A DNA stretch of 64,000 nucleotides from Antrihabitans stalagmiti (GCF_016482825.1 NZ_JAEMNV010000012.1:62001-126000), one strand, 5' to 3'; counted from the first letter of the stretch, positions 52,325 through 60,904 are shown. The notes: generated by a model not told the origin, from the sequence alone. Made by a program: numbers and translations.

Positions 52325-53182
52325 TCAGCCGACCTGTAGCAGGCGTGCCGCTTCGCGCACGATATGCGCGAGCGCGCCACCACCCCACTGATCGATTGCG
52401 GCGTCGATGTCCGCGGGATCGGTACCGGCTACTTCGAGCACGAGGCGTGCGCCGTGTCCCGTCCCTTCGCCGAGCGTCAGCTGGACGTCCTCGCCAGGCT
52501 CGTCGCCACCGGTGGAAAAGCTGAACGAGCGCGGCGGGTCGATTTCGGTGACGGTACCGAGCACGACGTCCGGTGCCGCGAACGCCCGAAACTGCTCGCC
52601 GACGGCGGGTGCATCTGCCCCGCCGAAGAACAGCTTCCACGCGACTTCCGCGCTACAGATGAGCTGTCGCTCGAACCTGACGCGCCAGCCGTCGTCGGCG
52701 TAGGTCACCTGCGGCTGATCGAGACCGAAGCGGGTGACGAGTTCTTCGTGGCGTTCGTCGCGGCGATCTGCTGTGGCGGAATCCGGTTCGCGATCTGCCA
52801 GAACCGCTTCCAGCGCAGCGAAGCACTGTTCCCAGCCGGTGGCGAAACTCGCTGCGCCTGCCCGGTCTCCGAAGTGATGTGTCAGTGTGAAAACCGTCCC
52901 GACCGCAGAGGAGACGAGCTGGAAATCGAGCACGTCGTCTTCCCAGGTGAACACCAGCCGATGTGGAGGTTCGATCGCCCGCACCCGCCCGCCCCCGCCG
53001 AAGCCGAAGCCGAAGCGGACGACGCCATCCGGCTCCAACTCGATCTCGACGTCGCACGGAAACCAGTGCTTCAGGTTGTCGGACGTTGTGATGGCGCGCC
53101 ACACGCGGTCGACGGGATGGTCGTACGTGCGGGTCAGCCGGATCGACGGCTGGGTCGGCGAGTCGAGAAACTCCGTATTCAT
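52325..53182 (-). CDS. SRPBCC (AHSA1-like) tandem-domain protein
   Basis: A 285-residue protein from ATG 53182, overlapping the ArsR stop by 4 nt. Residues 10-145 form one AHSA1/START-like domain (RTYDHPVDRVWRAITTSDNLKHWFP); a second, more diverged copy follows (FERQLICSAEVAWKLFFGG). Such genes are commonly paired with ArsR regulators and may bind a hydrophobic ligand or act as a co-chaperone. The ligand is unknown. Confidence 0.85.
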   Translation of the reverse strand: MNTEFLDSPTQPSIRLTRTYDHPVDRVWRAITTSDNLKHWFPCDVEIELEPDGVVRFGFGFGGGGRVRAIEPPHRLVFTWEDDVLDFQLVSSAVGTVFTLTHHFGDRAGAASFATGWEQCFAALEAVLADREPDSATADRRDERHEELVTRFGLDQPQVTYADDGWRVRFERQLICSAEVAWKLFFGGADAPAVGEQFRAFAAPDVVLGTVTEIDPPRSFSFSTGGDEPGEDVQLTLGEGTGHGARLVLEVAGTDPADIDAAIDQWGGGALAHIVREAARLLQVG

Positions 53183-53496
53183 GATTCCTCCGCTTCCATT
53201 GTGTCGAGGTGGTCGCCGAGTAGATCGAGGCGGCGCTCCCACATCCATCGGTAGGGTTCGAGCCAGTCCGCGACTTCCATCAAAGGCTCCGCGCGGAGCT
53301 GATACCAGCGCCGTTGCGCGTCGACACGGACGGTGACGAAGCCGGCTTCGCGCAGTATCCGGAGATGCTTGGAAACAACCGGCTGGCTGACGTCGAGCCC
53401 GGTCACCAGGTCGTTGACGGACTTCGGTCCACTGCGTAGCGAATCCAGGATGTCGCGGCGGACCGGCTGCGCGAGTGCCTCGAAGATCGGGGACAT
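53179..53496 (-). CDS. ArsR-family transcriptional regulator
   Basis: A 105-residue winged helix: MSPIFEALAQPVRRDILDSL, recognition helix DVSQPVVSKHLRILREAGFV and the wing VTVRVDAQRRWYQL. There is no Cys-based metal site, so it belongs to the non-metal ArsR group usually paired with SRPBCC genes. It is co-translated with the SRPBCC gene and probably represses its own promoter. Confidence 0.9.
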   Translation of the reverse strand: MSPIFEALAQPVRRDILDSLRSGPKSVNDLVTGLDVSQPVVSKHLRILREAGFVTVRVDAQRRWYQLRAEPLMEVADWLEPYRWMWERRLDLLGDHLDTMEAEES

Positions 53497-53503
53497 ACCT
53501 GCA

Positions 53504-53539
53504 ATATGCCACTAACGATATATAACGTCAAGGGCATAT
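53504..53539. promoter_or_regulatory. Candidate ArsR operator
   Basis: ATATGCC and GGCATAT arms are 22 nt apart around an AT-rich core (ACGATATATAACG), starting 8 nt upstream of the arsR-type gene. The location suits autoregulation and may also touch the divergent membrane-protein promoter. Confidence 0.55.
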
Positions 53540-53575
53540 AGAAGCGACTAACCACGCTACCGGGATACTTGTCGC

Positions 53576-54181
53576 GTGCCTCGTGAAACCGATGACAATC
53601 AGTCCGACCGCCCGCCCGCCTCGCCGCGACGATCGGGTCCGCCGCCGCGTCCGCCTGTTTCGGTCAAGCCGTTCGAGGTTGCCGCCGCGCCGAAGGCACC
53701 GACACGGCTGTTGATCGCGGGCTGCCTGTGGCTGCTCTCGGCTTTGCTCGCGCTACCTACCGTCGTGTATGCGCAGGGCAGATTCGACGAGAACTCGGCT
53801 GTGCTGCTCGAGCGTTTGACCAAGGATCGCGACAACACGGTCGCCGAGTTGGATAGCGCGCGTGGCATTGCCGACGCCTTGCCGCCCGCGATCTTGGGCG
53901 CAGTGCTGGTCGCGGTCGTCGTGCAGTTGGGCTTCGTCGCGTTGATGATCATGAAACGCAGCCGAGGTGCGCGGGCGGCATTGGTCGTGTTCGGCATCAT
54001 GACACTTGGCTTGCTGGTGTTGTGGCACGACATCGTGTTCACCGAGCCGGCACCGATCTATCAGATTGTGTTTGCGCTGCAGGCGGTTTCGCTGCTGGCA
54101 GCGATGCTCGCGATGTTCGGTGACGCACCGACTGCCTGGCTGCGTGGTGAATTCGGAGTGCCCGAAAGCTCGCAGGGCTAG
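53576..54181 (+). CDS. Four-helix membrane protein, unknown function
   Basis: A 201-residue protein from GTG 53576. A Pro/Arg-rich cytoplasmic N-terminus of about 43 residues is followed by four hydrophobic segments (RLLIAGCLWLLSALLALP, ILGAVLVAVVVQLGFVALMI, ALVVFGIMTLGLLVLW, and IVFALQAVSLLAAMLAMF). A charged loop with an ERLTKDRDN stretch lies between helices 1 and 2. No family was recognised. It is divergent from the ArsR gene. Confidence 0.75.
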   Translation: MPRETDDNQSDRPPASPRRSGPPPRPPVSVKPFEVAAAPKAPTRLLIAGCLWLLSALLALPTVVYAQGRFDENSAVLLERLTKDRDNTVAELDSARGIADALPPAILGAVLVAVVVQLGFVALMIMKRSRGARAALVVFGIMTLGLLVLWHDIVFTEPAPIYQIVFALQAVSLLAAMLAMFGDAPTAWLRGEFGVPESSQG

Positions 54182-54185
54182 CGAG

Positions 54186-54986
54186 CTACCAGACGATGAG
54201 CGCGGACCCGGCAACGATGGCGTTGCGGATCTGCGCGAGGTCGAGCTTGCCGGTGACGCTCGGCACGTGAATGAGGAACCGCACGTGATTGTCTTCGCGG
54301 ACCGCACGCACGATGCTCGCCTCGTTGGGTAGGTGCGCCAGCGGAATATGGCGTGGCGGAACGACATTGGACGGCACGGGGAACCCGAACCAGCGGACGC
54401 TACGGATATCGAGCCGAACGAGGTCTTCGCGGACGGATGCGTCGACGACGGCAACAAGCTTCTTCACCGGGTTGGTGGCCTTGATCAAGCCGGAGTCCAG
54501 CGCTTCGAGCTCCCAGTCGAGACCGCGGGTGTTCAGCCAGGCGACGACGGCCGCAACGGACACGAGACCTTCCAGCTCGACCTGCTCGGCATCGAGTCGC
54601 GTCGGGACGCCGGGAACAACGCGGACCCCCGTCGCGATTCCGCGGACCTCTTCGATGAGGTGACCGTCCCAGTCGACGTTCACCAGCTCGATCTCGCCTT
54701 CGAAGAGTGCGCCACGACGGCGTGCGACGAGTCGTTTGAGGACGCCGCGCAGCTGCAGTCCGTGCACCTTGATGTCGATTTCGCGCCCGAGGAAGCGGCT
54801 GAGAATGCCGTCGGTCAGCACAGTCATCACCACGTCGGGTAGCAGGGCAGTCACCGTGCCCGCACCCAACGTCGCCACCGGATCTACCCAGGAGGTCGTC
54901 ACGGCTGCCCACTGGTCCAGCCAGGACTTGCCAACTCCGGCGGCTCGAAAAGGCGACCAGGACTTCGGATCGAAATACGAGGTCAT
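54186..54986 (-). CDS. DUF2993 (LmeA-like) protein
   Basis: A 266-residue protein from ATG 54986. The segment VMTVLTDGILSRFLGREIDIKVHGL with later VDWDGHLIEEVRGIATGVRVVPGV (in parts) follows the DUF2993 pattern of LmeA-type lipid-binding proteins of the actinobacterial envelope. It lacks a clear signal peptide, unlike LmeA itself, so the location is uncertain. It is convergent with the preceding membrane-protein gene, 4 nt apart. Confidence 0.65.
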   Translation of the reverse strand: MTSYFDPKSWSPFRAAGVGKSWLDQWAAVTTSWVDPVATLGAGTVTALLPDVVMTVLTDGILSRFLGREIDIKVHGLQLRGVLKRLVARRRGALFEGEIELVNVDWDGHLIEEVRGIATGVRVVPGVPTRLDAEQVELEGLVSVAAVVAWLNTRGLDWELEALDSGLIKATNPVKKLVAVVDASVREDLVRLDIRSVRWFGFPVPSNVVPPRHIPLAHLPNEASIVRAVREDNHVRFLIHVPSVTGKLDLAQIRNAIVAGSALIVW

Positions 54987-55124
54987 GATTGGTCGAGAAT
55001 ACTGGCGATTTGCCTGTGTCGCCGCGTGTCGTACAACATGTGCCGCCGATCGGGTGCCTGAGCTGCAGACACGCGTCGATTTCGGCTCGGCGGTCCCGCA
55101 CGCCGGGTATGGAACCGTTCTTCG

Positions 55125-55574
55125 GTGGCACGCATCCAAGTGGGTATGGGTGGATTCGAGTACAGCTTCGGCACAGGTGCGGCTGAGCCGACGTTGTGGT
55201 CCTCGAGTGCAGATCTCGACCTCGGTCCGCCCGGTGCGTTGGACGCGATATCGCTCGATTTCGACGGCGACGGTCGTACCGACGACGCGATGTGGGATTC
55301 GGATGCCGACGGCGTCGCGGACAGGTCGGTCCTCGACCTCGACGACGACGGCACACTCGACGCCTACTTCGCGGATCCGTCGGGCACCGGTGTATGGAAT
55401 CAGCAGGTGCCTGGCCCCGGGTCTGTGTTACCGGACATGCACAGTGCTGTTCCGGGCGTCGACGATGTGCTGGACGCCGATGGCGACGGCCGGTTCGACA
55501 CCCTCGTCCTTCCCGACGCGACTGTCACCGACACGGACGGTGATGGCTATCTCGACGCGGTGGAGTTCACGTAG
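55125..55574 (+). CDS. Asp-rich repeat protein (DUF6802-like)
   Basis: A 149-residue acidic protein from GTG 55125. Five D-x-D-x-D-G-type loops occur: DFDGDGRTDD, DSDADGVADR, DLDDDGTLDA, DADGDGRFDT and DTDGDGYLDA, which resemble calcium-binding EF-hand or thrombospondin type 3 loops. No signal peptide is present. The N-terminus (MGGFEYSFGTG from an in-frame ATG at 55146) is a possible alternative start. The 3' end overlaps the MFS gene by 8 nt. Calcium binding is inference. Confidence 0.72.
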   Translation: MARIQVGMGGFEYSFGTGAAEPTLWSSSADLDLGPPGALDAISLDFDGDGRTDDAMWDSDADGVADRSVLDLDDDGTLDAYFADPSGTGVWNQQVPGPGSVLPDMHSAVPGVDDVLDADGDGRFDTLVLPDATVTDTDGDGYLDAVEFT

Positions 55575-56883
55575 ACCCTTGTCCGGCCGTAATTCTGCGC
55601 TGGTTCAGCGCGATTGCGACGAGGCCGATGACATAGAACCCGCTGACCGCAACCGCGACCGCGACCGAGTGGCCGTCGGCGGGAACGTTTGCCGCTGTGA
55701 CGACCAGAGCGAGAACGAAGGTGATGTTGAAAACGGTGTCCTGCAGCGCGAATACCTGCCCACGTCGGGCGTCGTCGATTTCGATCTGCATGGCCGCATC
55801 GCCCGTCAGCTTGATCGTCTGTCCCGCGAGACCGAGGAAGAACGCACCGGCAAGCAGAAGCTGCTGGGACAGCGTTGCGACCAACCCGACCTGAACGACC
55901 GCTGCGAAGCACAGCGCGACGACGATGGTCCGGGAGCGGCCGAGGCGCGGGATGAGAAACGGCGCGACGATGGCTGCGATCAACATCCCCGAAGCTGTCG
56001 CAGCAACGGCGACCCCGAAGCCGACGAGCCCGTTCGGGACGTTGCCGCCCTCCTCCGGCTCGCGCAGGATCAGCACCATGATCAGCGTGTTCGAGCCGAA
56101 AACGATTCGATGCGAACCGATTCCGATCATTGCCGTCGTTACCCCGGGCGAGTTCCAGACCGCTGCCGCTCCGGTCCGTAGACCTGCGGCGACGACGCGG
56201 ATCGCGTCGAATCCGGTAGGTCCGGCGTCGAGGTCGACGTCGGGTCCGAGTGCGCGGGCGGCAAACCGGGCTGCGGCGACTGCACCGATTACAGAGCCGA
56301 GCGCGCTGCCGATCACGGCGACGGCGGATGCGGTGTCACCTTCGCCGATGACTGCGATGAGCGCGACTGCTGCAGCCGCACCGATGCCGGCGAATCCTGA
56401 CGCGACGGTTGCGAGTACGGAGTTCATGGGGACCAGCCATGACGGCTTGACGACGTGTGGCAGTCCTGCGGATACGCCGGCCATGACGAATCGGCTCACG
56501 CCGACAACAGACAGAGCGAGCAGGAGCAGCAGTGATTCGCCCGCGCCTGCGAGGAGGCATGTTGCGACAACGGCAATCAGGATCGCGCGAACGATGTTGG
56601 CGACCAGCAGTACGAGCCGCCGATCCCAGCGGTCGAGGAGAGCCCCGGCGAACGGGCCGATGATCGAGTAGGGCAGCAGCAGCACTGTGAAGCCGGCGGC
56701 GACGGCGAACGGGTCGGTCTCGCGTTCGGGATTGAACAGGATTGCGCCGGTCAGAGCGGCCTGAAACATGCCGTCGCCGAACTGCCCCGCAAAGCGGACG
56801 GTGGCAAGTCGACCGATGTCGGGACTTGCTCTGATCGCGCCGACAACGCGGGTGATGCCGCGCTCCGGGTCGTCGTCGATCAC
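55567..56883 (-). CDS. MFS transporter
   Basis: A 438-residue protein from GTG 56883 with about 12 membrane helices. The A-motif-like GALLDRWDRRLVLLVANIV between helices 2 and 3 and the second-half copy PFLIPRLGRSRTIV mark the major facilitator superfamily, near the MFS_3/EntS-like group. The substrate is unknown. No good ribosome-binding site precedes the GTG. A 59-nt palindromic repeat lies directly upstream, so the promoter must overlap or lie beyond it. Confidence 0.85.
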   Translation of the reverse strand: MIDDDPERGITRVVGAIRASPDIGRLATVRFAGQFGDGMFQAALTGAILFNPERETDPFAVAAGFTVLLLPYSIIGPFAGALLDRWDRRLVLLVANIVRAILIAVVATCLLAGAGESLLLLLALSVVGVSRFVMAGVSAGLPHVVKPSWLVPMNSVLATVASGFAGIGAAAAVALIAVIGEGDTASAVAVIGSALGSVIGAVAAARFAARALGPDVDLDAGPTGFDAIRVVAAGLRTGAAAVWNSPGVTTAMIGIGSHRIVFGSNTLIMVLILREPEEGGNVPNGLVGFGVAVAATASGMLIAAIVAPFLIPRLGRSRTIVVALCFAAVVQVGLVATLSQQLLLAGAFFLGLAGQTIKLTGDAAMQIEIDDARRGQVFALQDTVFNITFVLALVVTAANVPADGHSVAVAVAVSGFYVIGLVAIALNQRRITAGQGST

Positions 56884-56895
56884 GGAGATGGACTC

Positions 56896-56954
56896 TAGGC
56901 GCTTCGCGCTCGTGAGTCTTTCCGGAGGGCGGACCCTCCAAAAAGACTCACGAC
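56896..56954. repeat. 59-nt dispersed palindromic repeat, copy 2
   Basis: It has the same first 23 bases as the copy at 23912 and the same AAAAGACTCACGA near the end, with compensating changes in the inner stem (GGAGGG/CCCTCC instead of GGAGGT/ACCTCC). It lies 12 nt upstream of the MFS start, between divergent genes. Confidence 0.8.
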
Positions 56955-56969
56955 CAAAATGGGGTGTAA

Positions 56970-56991
56970 CGTTGTAATCATCATTACAACG
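56970..56991. promoter_or_regulatory. Palindromic operator before the 57006 gene
   Basis: CGTTGTAAT-CATC-ATTACAACG is a perfect 9-bp inverted repeat ending just before the GAAAGAGGAG ribosome-binding site. It may be a repressor site. Confidence 0.6.
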
Positions 56992-57005
56992 AAAGAGGAG
57001 CAAGC

Positions 57006-57560
57006 ATGAAACACGCACCACGGGGTCGAGGATTCGGACGTCCCGGCGGTTGGCAGCAGGCCGACGTCCCCGAGGCCGCAGACGCGTCCGACTGGTTCGC
57101 AGGCCGACTGCCGAGCGACTGGTTCGACGGCTCGGCCAGCGTCGAAGTCGATCGGGAAGAGATCGTCGTCATCGGCACCTTGCCCAAGCCGGACGAAGCA
57201 GAATCGGACGCAACGGCAGAAGGTCGGGTCGCTCGCTTCCGGGAAACGACACGGTCCGCGCGTATGCAGATCGCCGACGAAGCCGAAGCCCGCTACGGAC
57301 GCAAGGTCGCCTGGGGCGTCAAGGTGGACGACAAGACAGCGCTCTTCACCCACCTCGCGGTGCCGGTGATGACGCGACTACGCCAGCCCGAGCGCAAGGT
57401 TCTCGACACACTCGTCGATGCCGGCGTCGCTCGGTCCCGTGCGGACGCCCTGGCATGGACGGTCAAACTTGCGGGCGAGCACGCCGAGGAATGGCTCGCC
57501 GAACTGCGCGGAGCGATGAAGAAGGTCGACGATCTGCGGACCGAAGGCCCGAAGTTGTGA
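57006..57560 (+). CDS. Conserved hypothetical protein with RHH-like C-terminus
   Basis: A 184-residue soluble protein from ATG 57006 with a strong GAAAGAGGAG site. The N-terminal 20 residues are Gly/Arg-rich (HAPRGRGFGRPGG). The C-terminal KVLDTLVDAGVARSRADALAWTVKLAGEHAE resembles the helix pair of ribbon-helix-helix repressors (motif given in part: DAGVARSRADALAW). Together with the palindrome in its leader this suggests an autoregulated DNA-binding protein; that is inference, and no family was recognised with certainty. Confidence 0.65.
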   Translation: MKHAPRGRGFGRPGGWQQADVPEAADASDWFAGRLPSDWFDGSASVEVDREEIVVIGTLPKPDEAESDATAEGRVARFRETTRSARMQIADEAEARYGRKVAWGVKVDDKTALFTHLAVPVMTRLRQPERKVLDTLVDAGVARSRADALAWTVKLAGEHAEEWLAELRGAMKKVDDLRTEGPKL

Positions 57561-57623
57561 CGTCCAGATAAATCGGTTGTCACCCATCGTAATGAGATCT
57601 ATCGTTGTTCTCGACTGTCGTCG

Positions 57624-57653
57624 ATGATCGGAGAAGGACCCTTGCTCCTGTAG
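57624..57653 (+). CDS. Possible leader peptide upstream of the ABC-F gene
   Basis: ATG to TAG encodes MIGEGPLLL. The stop codon touches the left arm of the hairpin that ends at the ABC-F ribosome-binding site. Only a weak ribosome-binding site precedes it, so translation is unproven. Confidence 0.3.
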   Translation: MIGEGPLLL

Positions 57654-57712
57654 AGGTAACTGCAGCTGCAGCCCGCGTCGCGCGCTGCGTTATCGCCGCA
57701 ACCTCTGGAGGG
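57652..57712 (+). promoter_or_regulatory. Possible attenuator hairpin before the ABC-F gene
   Basis: AGAGGT (57652-57657) can pair with ACCTCT (57701-57706), with a further GCAGC/GCTGC pair inside. The ribosome-binding site GGAGGG (57707-57712) follows at once. Leaders of this type control several ABC-F resistance genes. Confidence 0.4.
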
Positions 57713-57716
57713 CACC

Positions 57717-59351
57717 ATGGCCTCTCGTTCCATTGCTATTTCCGACCTTGCATTCACTTGGCCTGATGGCACAACACAATTCACCGGTATCGATGCTGTA
57801 TTCGGTCCGGGTCACACGGGCGTGGTCGGTCTCAACGGTTCCGGAAAATCGACGTTGCTGCGTTTGATCGCGGGCGACCTCGCGCCGGATCGCGGGTCGA
57901 TCACGGTCGGCGGACGGATCGGCTATCTGCGCCAGAGCATCGCCCTGGATACCGGACGGCATGCCGACGAGATACTCGGCATCGATGGAATCCGAAAGGC
58001 GTTGCACCGTATCGAATCCGGGACAGGTTCCGCGGACGATTTCGACGTGGTGGCCGGCCGCTGGGATGTCGAGGAGCGTGCCGTCGCGTTGATCGGTTCG
58101 CTCGGACTCGGGCACATCGTGTCCGAACCGGCGCAACTCGATCGACCGGTGTCGACGCTCTCGGGCGGCGAGGCAGTACTGCTCGGATTTGTCGCGGAAC
58201 TACTGCAGGACCCGGATGTGCTGCTGCTCGACGAGCCGACCAACAATCTCGATCGCTATGCGCGACAACGACTCTACGAGGCGGTCGACGCGTTCGGGGG
58301 CAGCGTGTTGACCGTGAGTCACGACCGCGACCTGTTGGATCGGGCCGACGACATCGCCGAGCTGCGCGCGGGATCGATGCGGTTGTTCGGTGGCAATTTC
58401 ACGACCTATCAGCAGATCGTGGAGCGGGAGCAGGAAACTGCGAGAGCGGCGATCCGCGATGCTCGCGGCGACGTCCGCAAACAGAATCGGGAGCTTGTCG
58501 AGGCGCGGATCAAACTCGATCGCCGGCTGCGGACTGCTAAGAAGGCGCAGGAGGAGAAGCGGGTGCCGAAGATCCTTTCGGGTTTGCGGAAAATGGCTGC
58601 GGAGGAGTCCGCGGGCAAGCTTCGCAACAATCACATCGAGAAGGCTGCCGATGCTGCGGCCACACTCGCGCAGGCCGAGACGCAGCTGCGCGACGACCGT
58701 GAGATCCGCCTGGATCTGCCTGCAACGCGGCTCTTTCCGGGTCAGGACGTGATCGAGCTGACCGACCTCCGGCTTGCGTGCGGTCCTGTTGTGTCGCTGG
58801 CTGTATCCGGGCCCGAGCGGATCGGATTGATCGGGCGCAACGGCATCGGCAAGACGACGCTGCTGCGGGCAATCGTCGATGCGGGACCGCGTGTGCCGTG
58901 GCGATGGTTACCGCAACGCCTCGACATCTTCGACGGCGACCGTTCGATCGCCGACAATGTCGCAAGCGTTGCACCGCAGGCGTTGCCGGAACAGATTCGT
59001 GCGCAGTTGGCGCGCTTCCTGTTTCGAGGATCGGATGCGGACAAACCCGCGGTGGCGTTGTCGGGCGGCGAGCAACTGCGGGCGGCTCTTGCCATGCTGC
59101 TGCTGGCCCAACCCGCACCGCAGTTGCTGCTCCTCGACGAACCGACGAACAACCTCGATCTGCCGAGCCTCGCCCACCTGACGCAGGCGCTGTCGAATTA
59201 CCGTGGCGCGCTGATTGTTGCGAGTCACGACATCGCGTTCCTACGGCAGATCGGTATCACGCGGTGGGTGGAACTCAACGAGAACGGTTTGGTGCCTGCC
59301 GATGACATGGCCTCAGGTCATCCCGAAGCGTCAGGTCATCCACTGCACTAG
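57717..59351 (+). CDS. ABC-F family ATPase
   Basis: A 544-residue protein with two ABC domains and no membrane helices. Domain 1 has GLNGSGKST, LSGGEAVLLGF and LLLDEPTNNLD; domain 2 has GRNGIGKTT, LSGGEQLRAAL and LLLDEPTNNLD. A Lys/Arg-rich linker of about 90 residues joins them (RLRTAKKAQEEKRVPKILSG). ABC-F proteins act on the ribosome, some giving resistance to macrolides, lincosamides or pleuromutilins. The first signature lacks the usual Q after LSGGE. Which drug, if any, is unknown. Confidence 0.92.
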   Translation: MASRSIAISDLAFTWPDGTTQFTGIDAVFGPGHTGVVGLNGSGKSTLLRLIAGDLAPDRGSITVGGRIGYLRQSIALDTGRHADEILGIDGIRKALHRIESGTGSADDFDVVAGRWDVEERAVALIGSLGLGHIVSEPAQLDRPVSTLSGGEAVLLGFVAELLQDPDVLLLDEPTNNLDRYARQRLYEAVDAFGGSVLTVSHDRDLLDRADDIAELRAGSMRLFGGNFTTYQQIVEREQETARAAIRDARGDVRKQNRELVEARIKLDRRLRTAKKAQEEKRVPKILSGLRKMAAEESAGKLRNNHIEKAADAAATLAQAETQLRDDREIRLDLPATRLFPGQDVIELTDLRLACGPVVSLAVSGPERIGLIGRNGIGKTTLLRAIVDAGPRVPWRWLPQRLDIFDGDRSIADNVASVAPQALPEQIRAQLARFLFRGSDADKPAVALSGGEQLRAALAMLLLAQPAPQLLLLDEPTNNLDLPSLAHLTQALSNYRGALIVASHDIAFLRQIGITRWVELNENGLVPADDMASGHPEASGHPLH

Positions 59352-59711
59352 CTGGATCACGACGCCGTTGGGATCGAGCATCTGGAAGTAGCGTTCACCC
59401 CAGGGTTCGGTCTCGATGGGCGTCGCGATCAGCACGCCCTCGGCGGTCAGCCGTTCGTATTCGGCGTCGATCGCGTCGACGACGAACACAACGAGCAGGC
59501 CCTGCCCCGCGGACCCGGCCATGCTCGCCGGCTTGAACGTGCCAAGACCCGTGCGCAGGTAGATCAGGTTGAAGCCTGCGTCGGGACGCGACAGGGATAC
59601 GAAGCCGTCGGCGGACATGTCTTCGGTGAAACCGAGATGCGTTTTCGCGAACTCGGCTGATGCCGTCGGGTCGGCGACGTTGAGTGAAATTGCCGATGAC
59701 GTGATCTTCAT
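59331..59711 (-). CDS. VOC-family (glyoxalase/bleomycin resistance-like) protein
   Basis: A 126-residue protein from ATG 59711 (MKITSSAISLNVADPTASAEF). Two beta-alpha-beta-beta-beta units are seen, with PWGERYFQMLDPNGVVIQLVQW as the C-terminal signature. The final E of the usual metal site is replaced by Q in VIQLVQW, and the first His is absent, so metal-dependent catalysis is doubtful. Its 3' end overlaps the ABC-F gene by 21 nt. Confidence 0.87.
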   Translation of the reverse strand: MKITSSAISLNVADPTASAEFAKTHLGFTEDMSADGFVSLSRPDAGFNLIYLRTGLGTFKPASMAGSAGQGLLVVFVVDAIDAEYERLTAEGVLIATPIETEPWGERYFQMLDPNGVVIQLVQWMT

Positions 59712-59826
59712 AGGGGTTCCTTCCCGGCGCGCCGGTACGCGCATTCCTCTACAACGTACGACGTACGGAGAATGTTCCCGGCTTGTCGACCGAATCTGAT
59801 TGCGCGCGATTGCTACCGTTGCCATT

Positions 59827-60267
59827 GTGACGTCTCCCGCACCGATTCTCCTGCTCAACGGCCCGAACCTGAACATGCTCGGCGTGCGTCAGCCCGAGGT
59901 GTACGGCAGCGAATCATTGGCCGACGTCGTTCGCCGGACCCGCGAAGTGGCCGAGGCCAACGGCCGCGCTCTGCTCGATTTTGCGTCCAACTCCGAAGGC
60001 GAACTGATCGACCGCATCCATCAGGCGCGCGGCGAAGTGTCGGGGATCGTGATCAACCCCGCCGGCTTGACCCACACCTCCGTCGCCCTGCGTGACGCGT
60101 TGGTCATTCCCGAGGTCCCGATCGTCGAGGTTCACATCAGCAACGTCTATGCCCGCGAGCCGTTCCGGCATCACTCCTACGTCTCGCCCATCGCCGCCGC
60201 CGTCATCTCCGGGCTCGGCACATACGGCTACGTCGCTGCCGTGCAATACCTCTGTGAAACCTCTTGA
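59827..60267 (+). CDS. aroQ: 3-dehydroquinate dehydratase, type II
   Basis: A 146-residue enzyme from GTG 59827. [20 protein letters not shown] holds the active-site Asn/Arg/Tyr set, [16 protein letters not shown] and [20 protein letters not shown] complete the type II signature. It dehydrates 3-dehydroquinate in the shikimate pathway. A longer frame from 59800 is possible but adds residues absent from the family. No other aro genes are near. Confidence 0.95.
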   Translation: MTSPAPILLLNGPNLNMLGVRQPEVYGSESLADVVRRTREVAEANGRALLDFASNSEGELIDRIHQARGEVSGIVINPAGLTHTSVALRDALVIPEVPIVEVHISNVYAREPFRHHSYVSPIAAAVISGLGTYGYVAAVQYLCETS

Positions 60268-60386
60268 CCTGCGCCGACGCCTGCGTTAAGCCTTCTTTAA
60301 GGGACGCGTAACCGGCTTCATGAAATCTCTTCCTCATCGAACGAGCGCGGAACCCCCTCCGCCCGTACCGCACAGGGAGAAACATC

Positions 60387-60779
60387 ATGAAGCTCACCAA
60401 CACAGTTGCCCGCACCGCCGCAATCACCGCCATCGCAGCAGGTGCAGTCGCGATGGCCGCGGCTCCTGCATCGGCGAACAGCTACGACAACTGGGGCGCG
60501 ATCGCCATTTCGATCGACACCGGCGCGACGGCCTACGCCATCGACTACGGTTCGGCCGGTGCTGCCGAGAGTGCCGCCGTTGGGTCGTGTGGCCAGTACG
60601 ACTGCCAGGCGGTCGTGAACTTCGCGAACGGTTGCGGTGCGGTCGCGCAGGCACCCAACGGTGCGTGGGGCTGGGCCTACGCCGCGGACCGCGCGGGCGC
60701 GGAAGCAAGCGCAATCGGCGCGACACCCGGCGCAGGCGCTCGCATCATCACCTGGGCCTGCACGACCGGCCACCTCTGA
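60387..60779 (+). CDS. Secreted DUF4189 protein
   Basis: A 130-residue exported protein from ATG 60387. The signal peptide ends APASANS. The mature part contains the DUF4189 pattern WGAIAISIDTGATAYAIDYGS, with AAESAAVGSCGQYDCQAVVNF and a conserved set of four Cys that may form two disulfides. The function is unknown. An AGGGAGAAA ribosome-binding site precedes the start. Confidence 0.85.
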   Translation: MKLTNTVARTAAITAIAAGAVAMAAAPASANSYDNWGAIAISIDTGATAYAIDYGSAGAAESAAVGSCGQYDCQAVVNFANGCGAVAQAPNGAWGWAYAADRAGAEASAIGATPGAGARIITWACTTGHL

Positions 60780-60789
60780 CCCGTGGAGT

Positions 60790-60831
60790 GAGGGCGCCCT
60801 GACCACGTCCGACGTGGTTGGGGCGCCCCTC
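60790..60831 (+). terminator. Terminator-like hairpin after the DUF4189 gene
   Basis: Nested stems GAGGGCGCCC/GGGCGCCCCTC (one bulge) and ACCACGT/ACGTGGT, 10 nt after the stop. There is no clear T-run. Confidence 0.65.
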
Positions 60832-60904
60832 GTTCCGCGTGGGGCGGCGGCATCGCAGAAAAGTGGTATTCCACTGCCGACCTGGGAGTTTTACCGTTCG
60901 TTGC

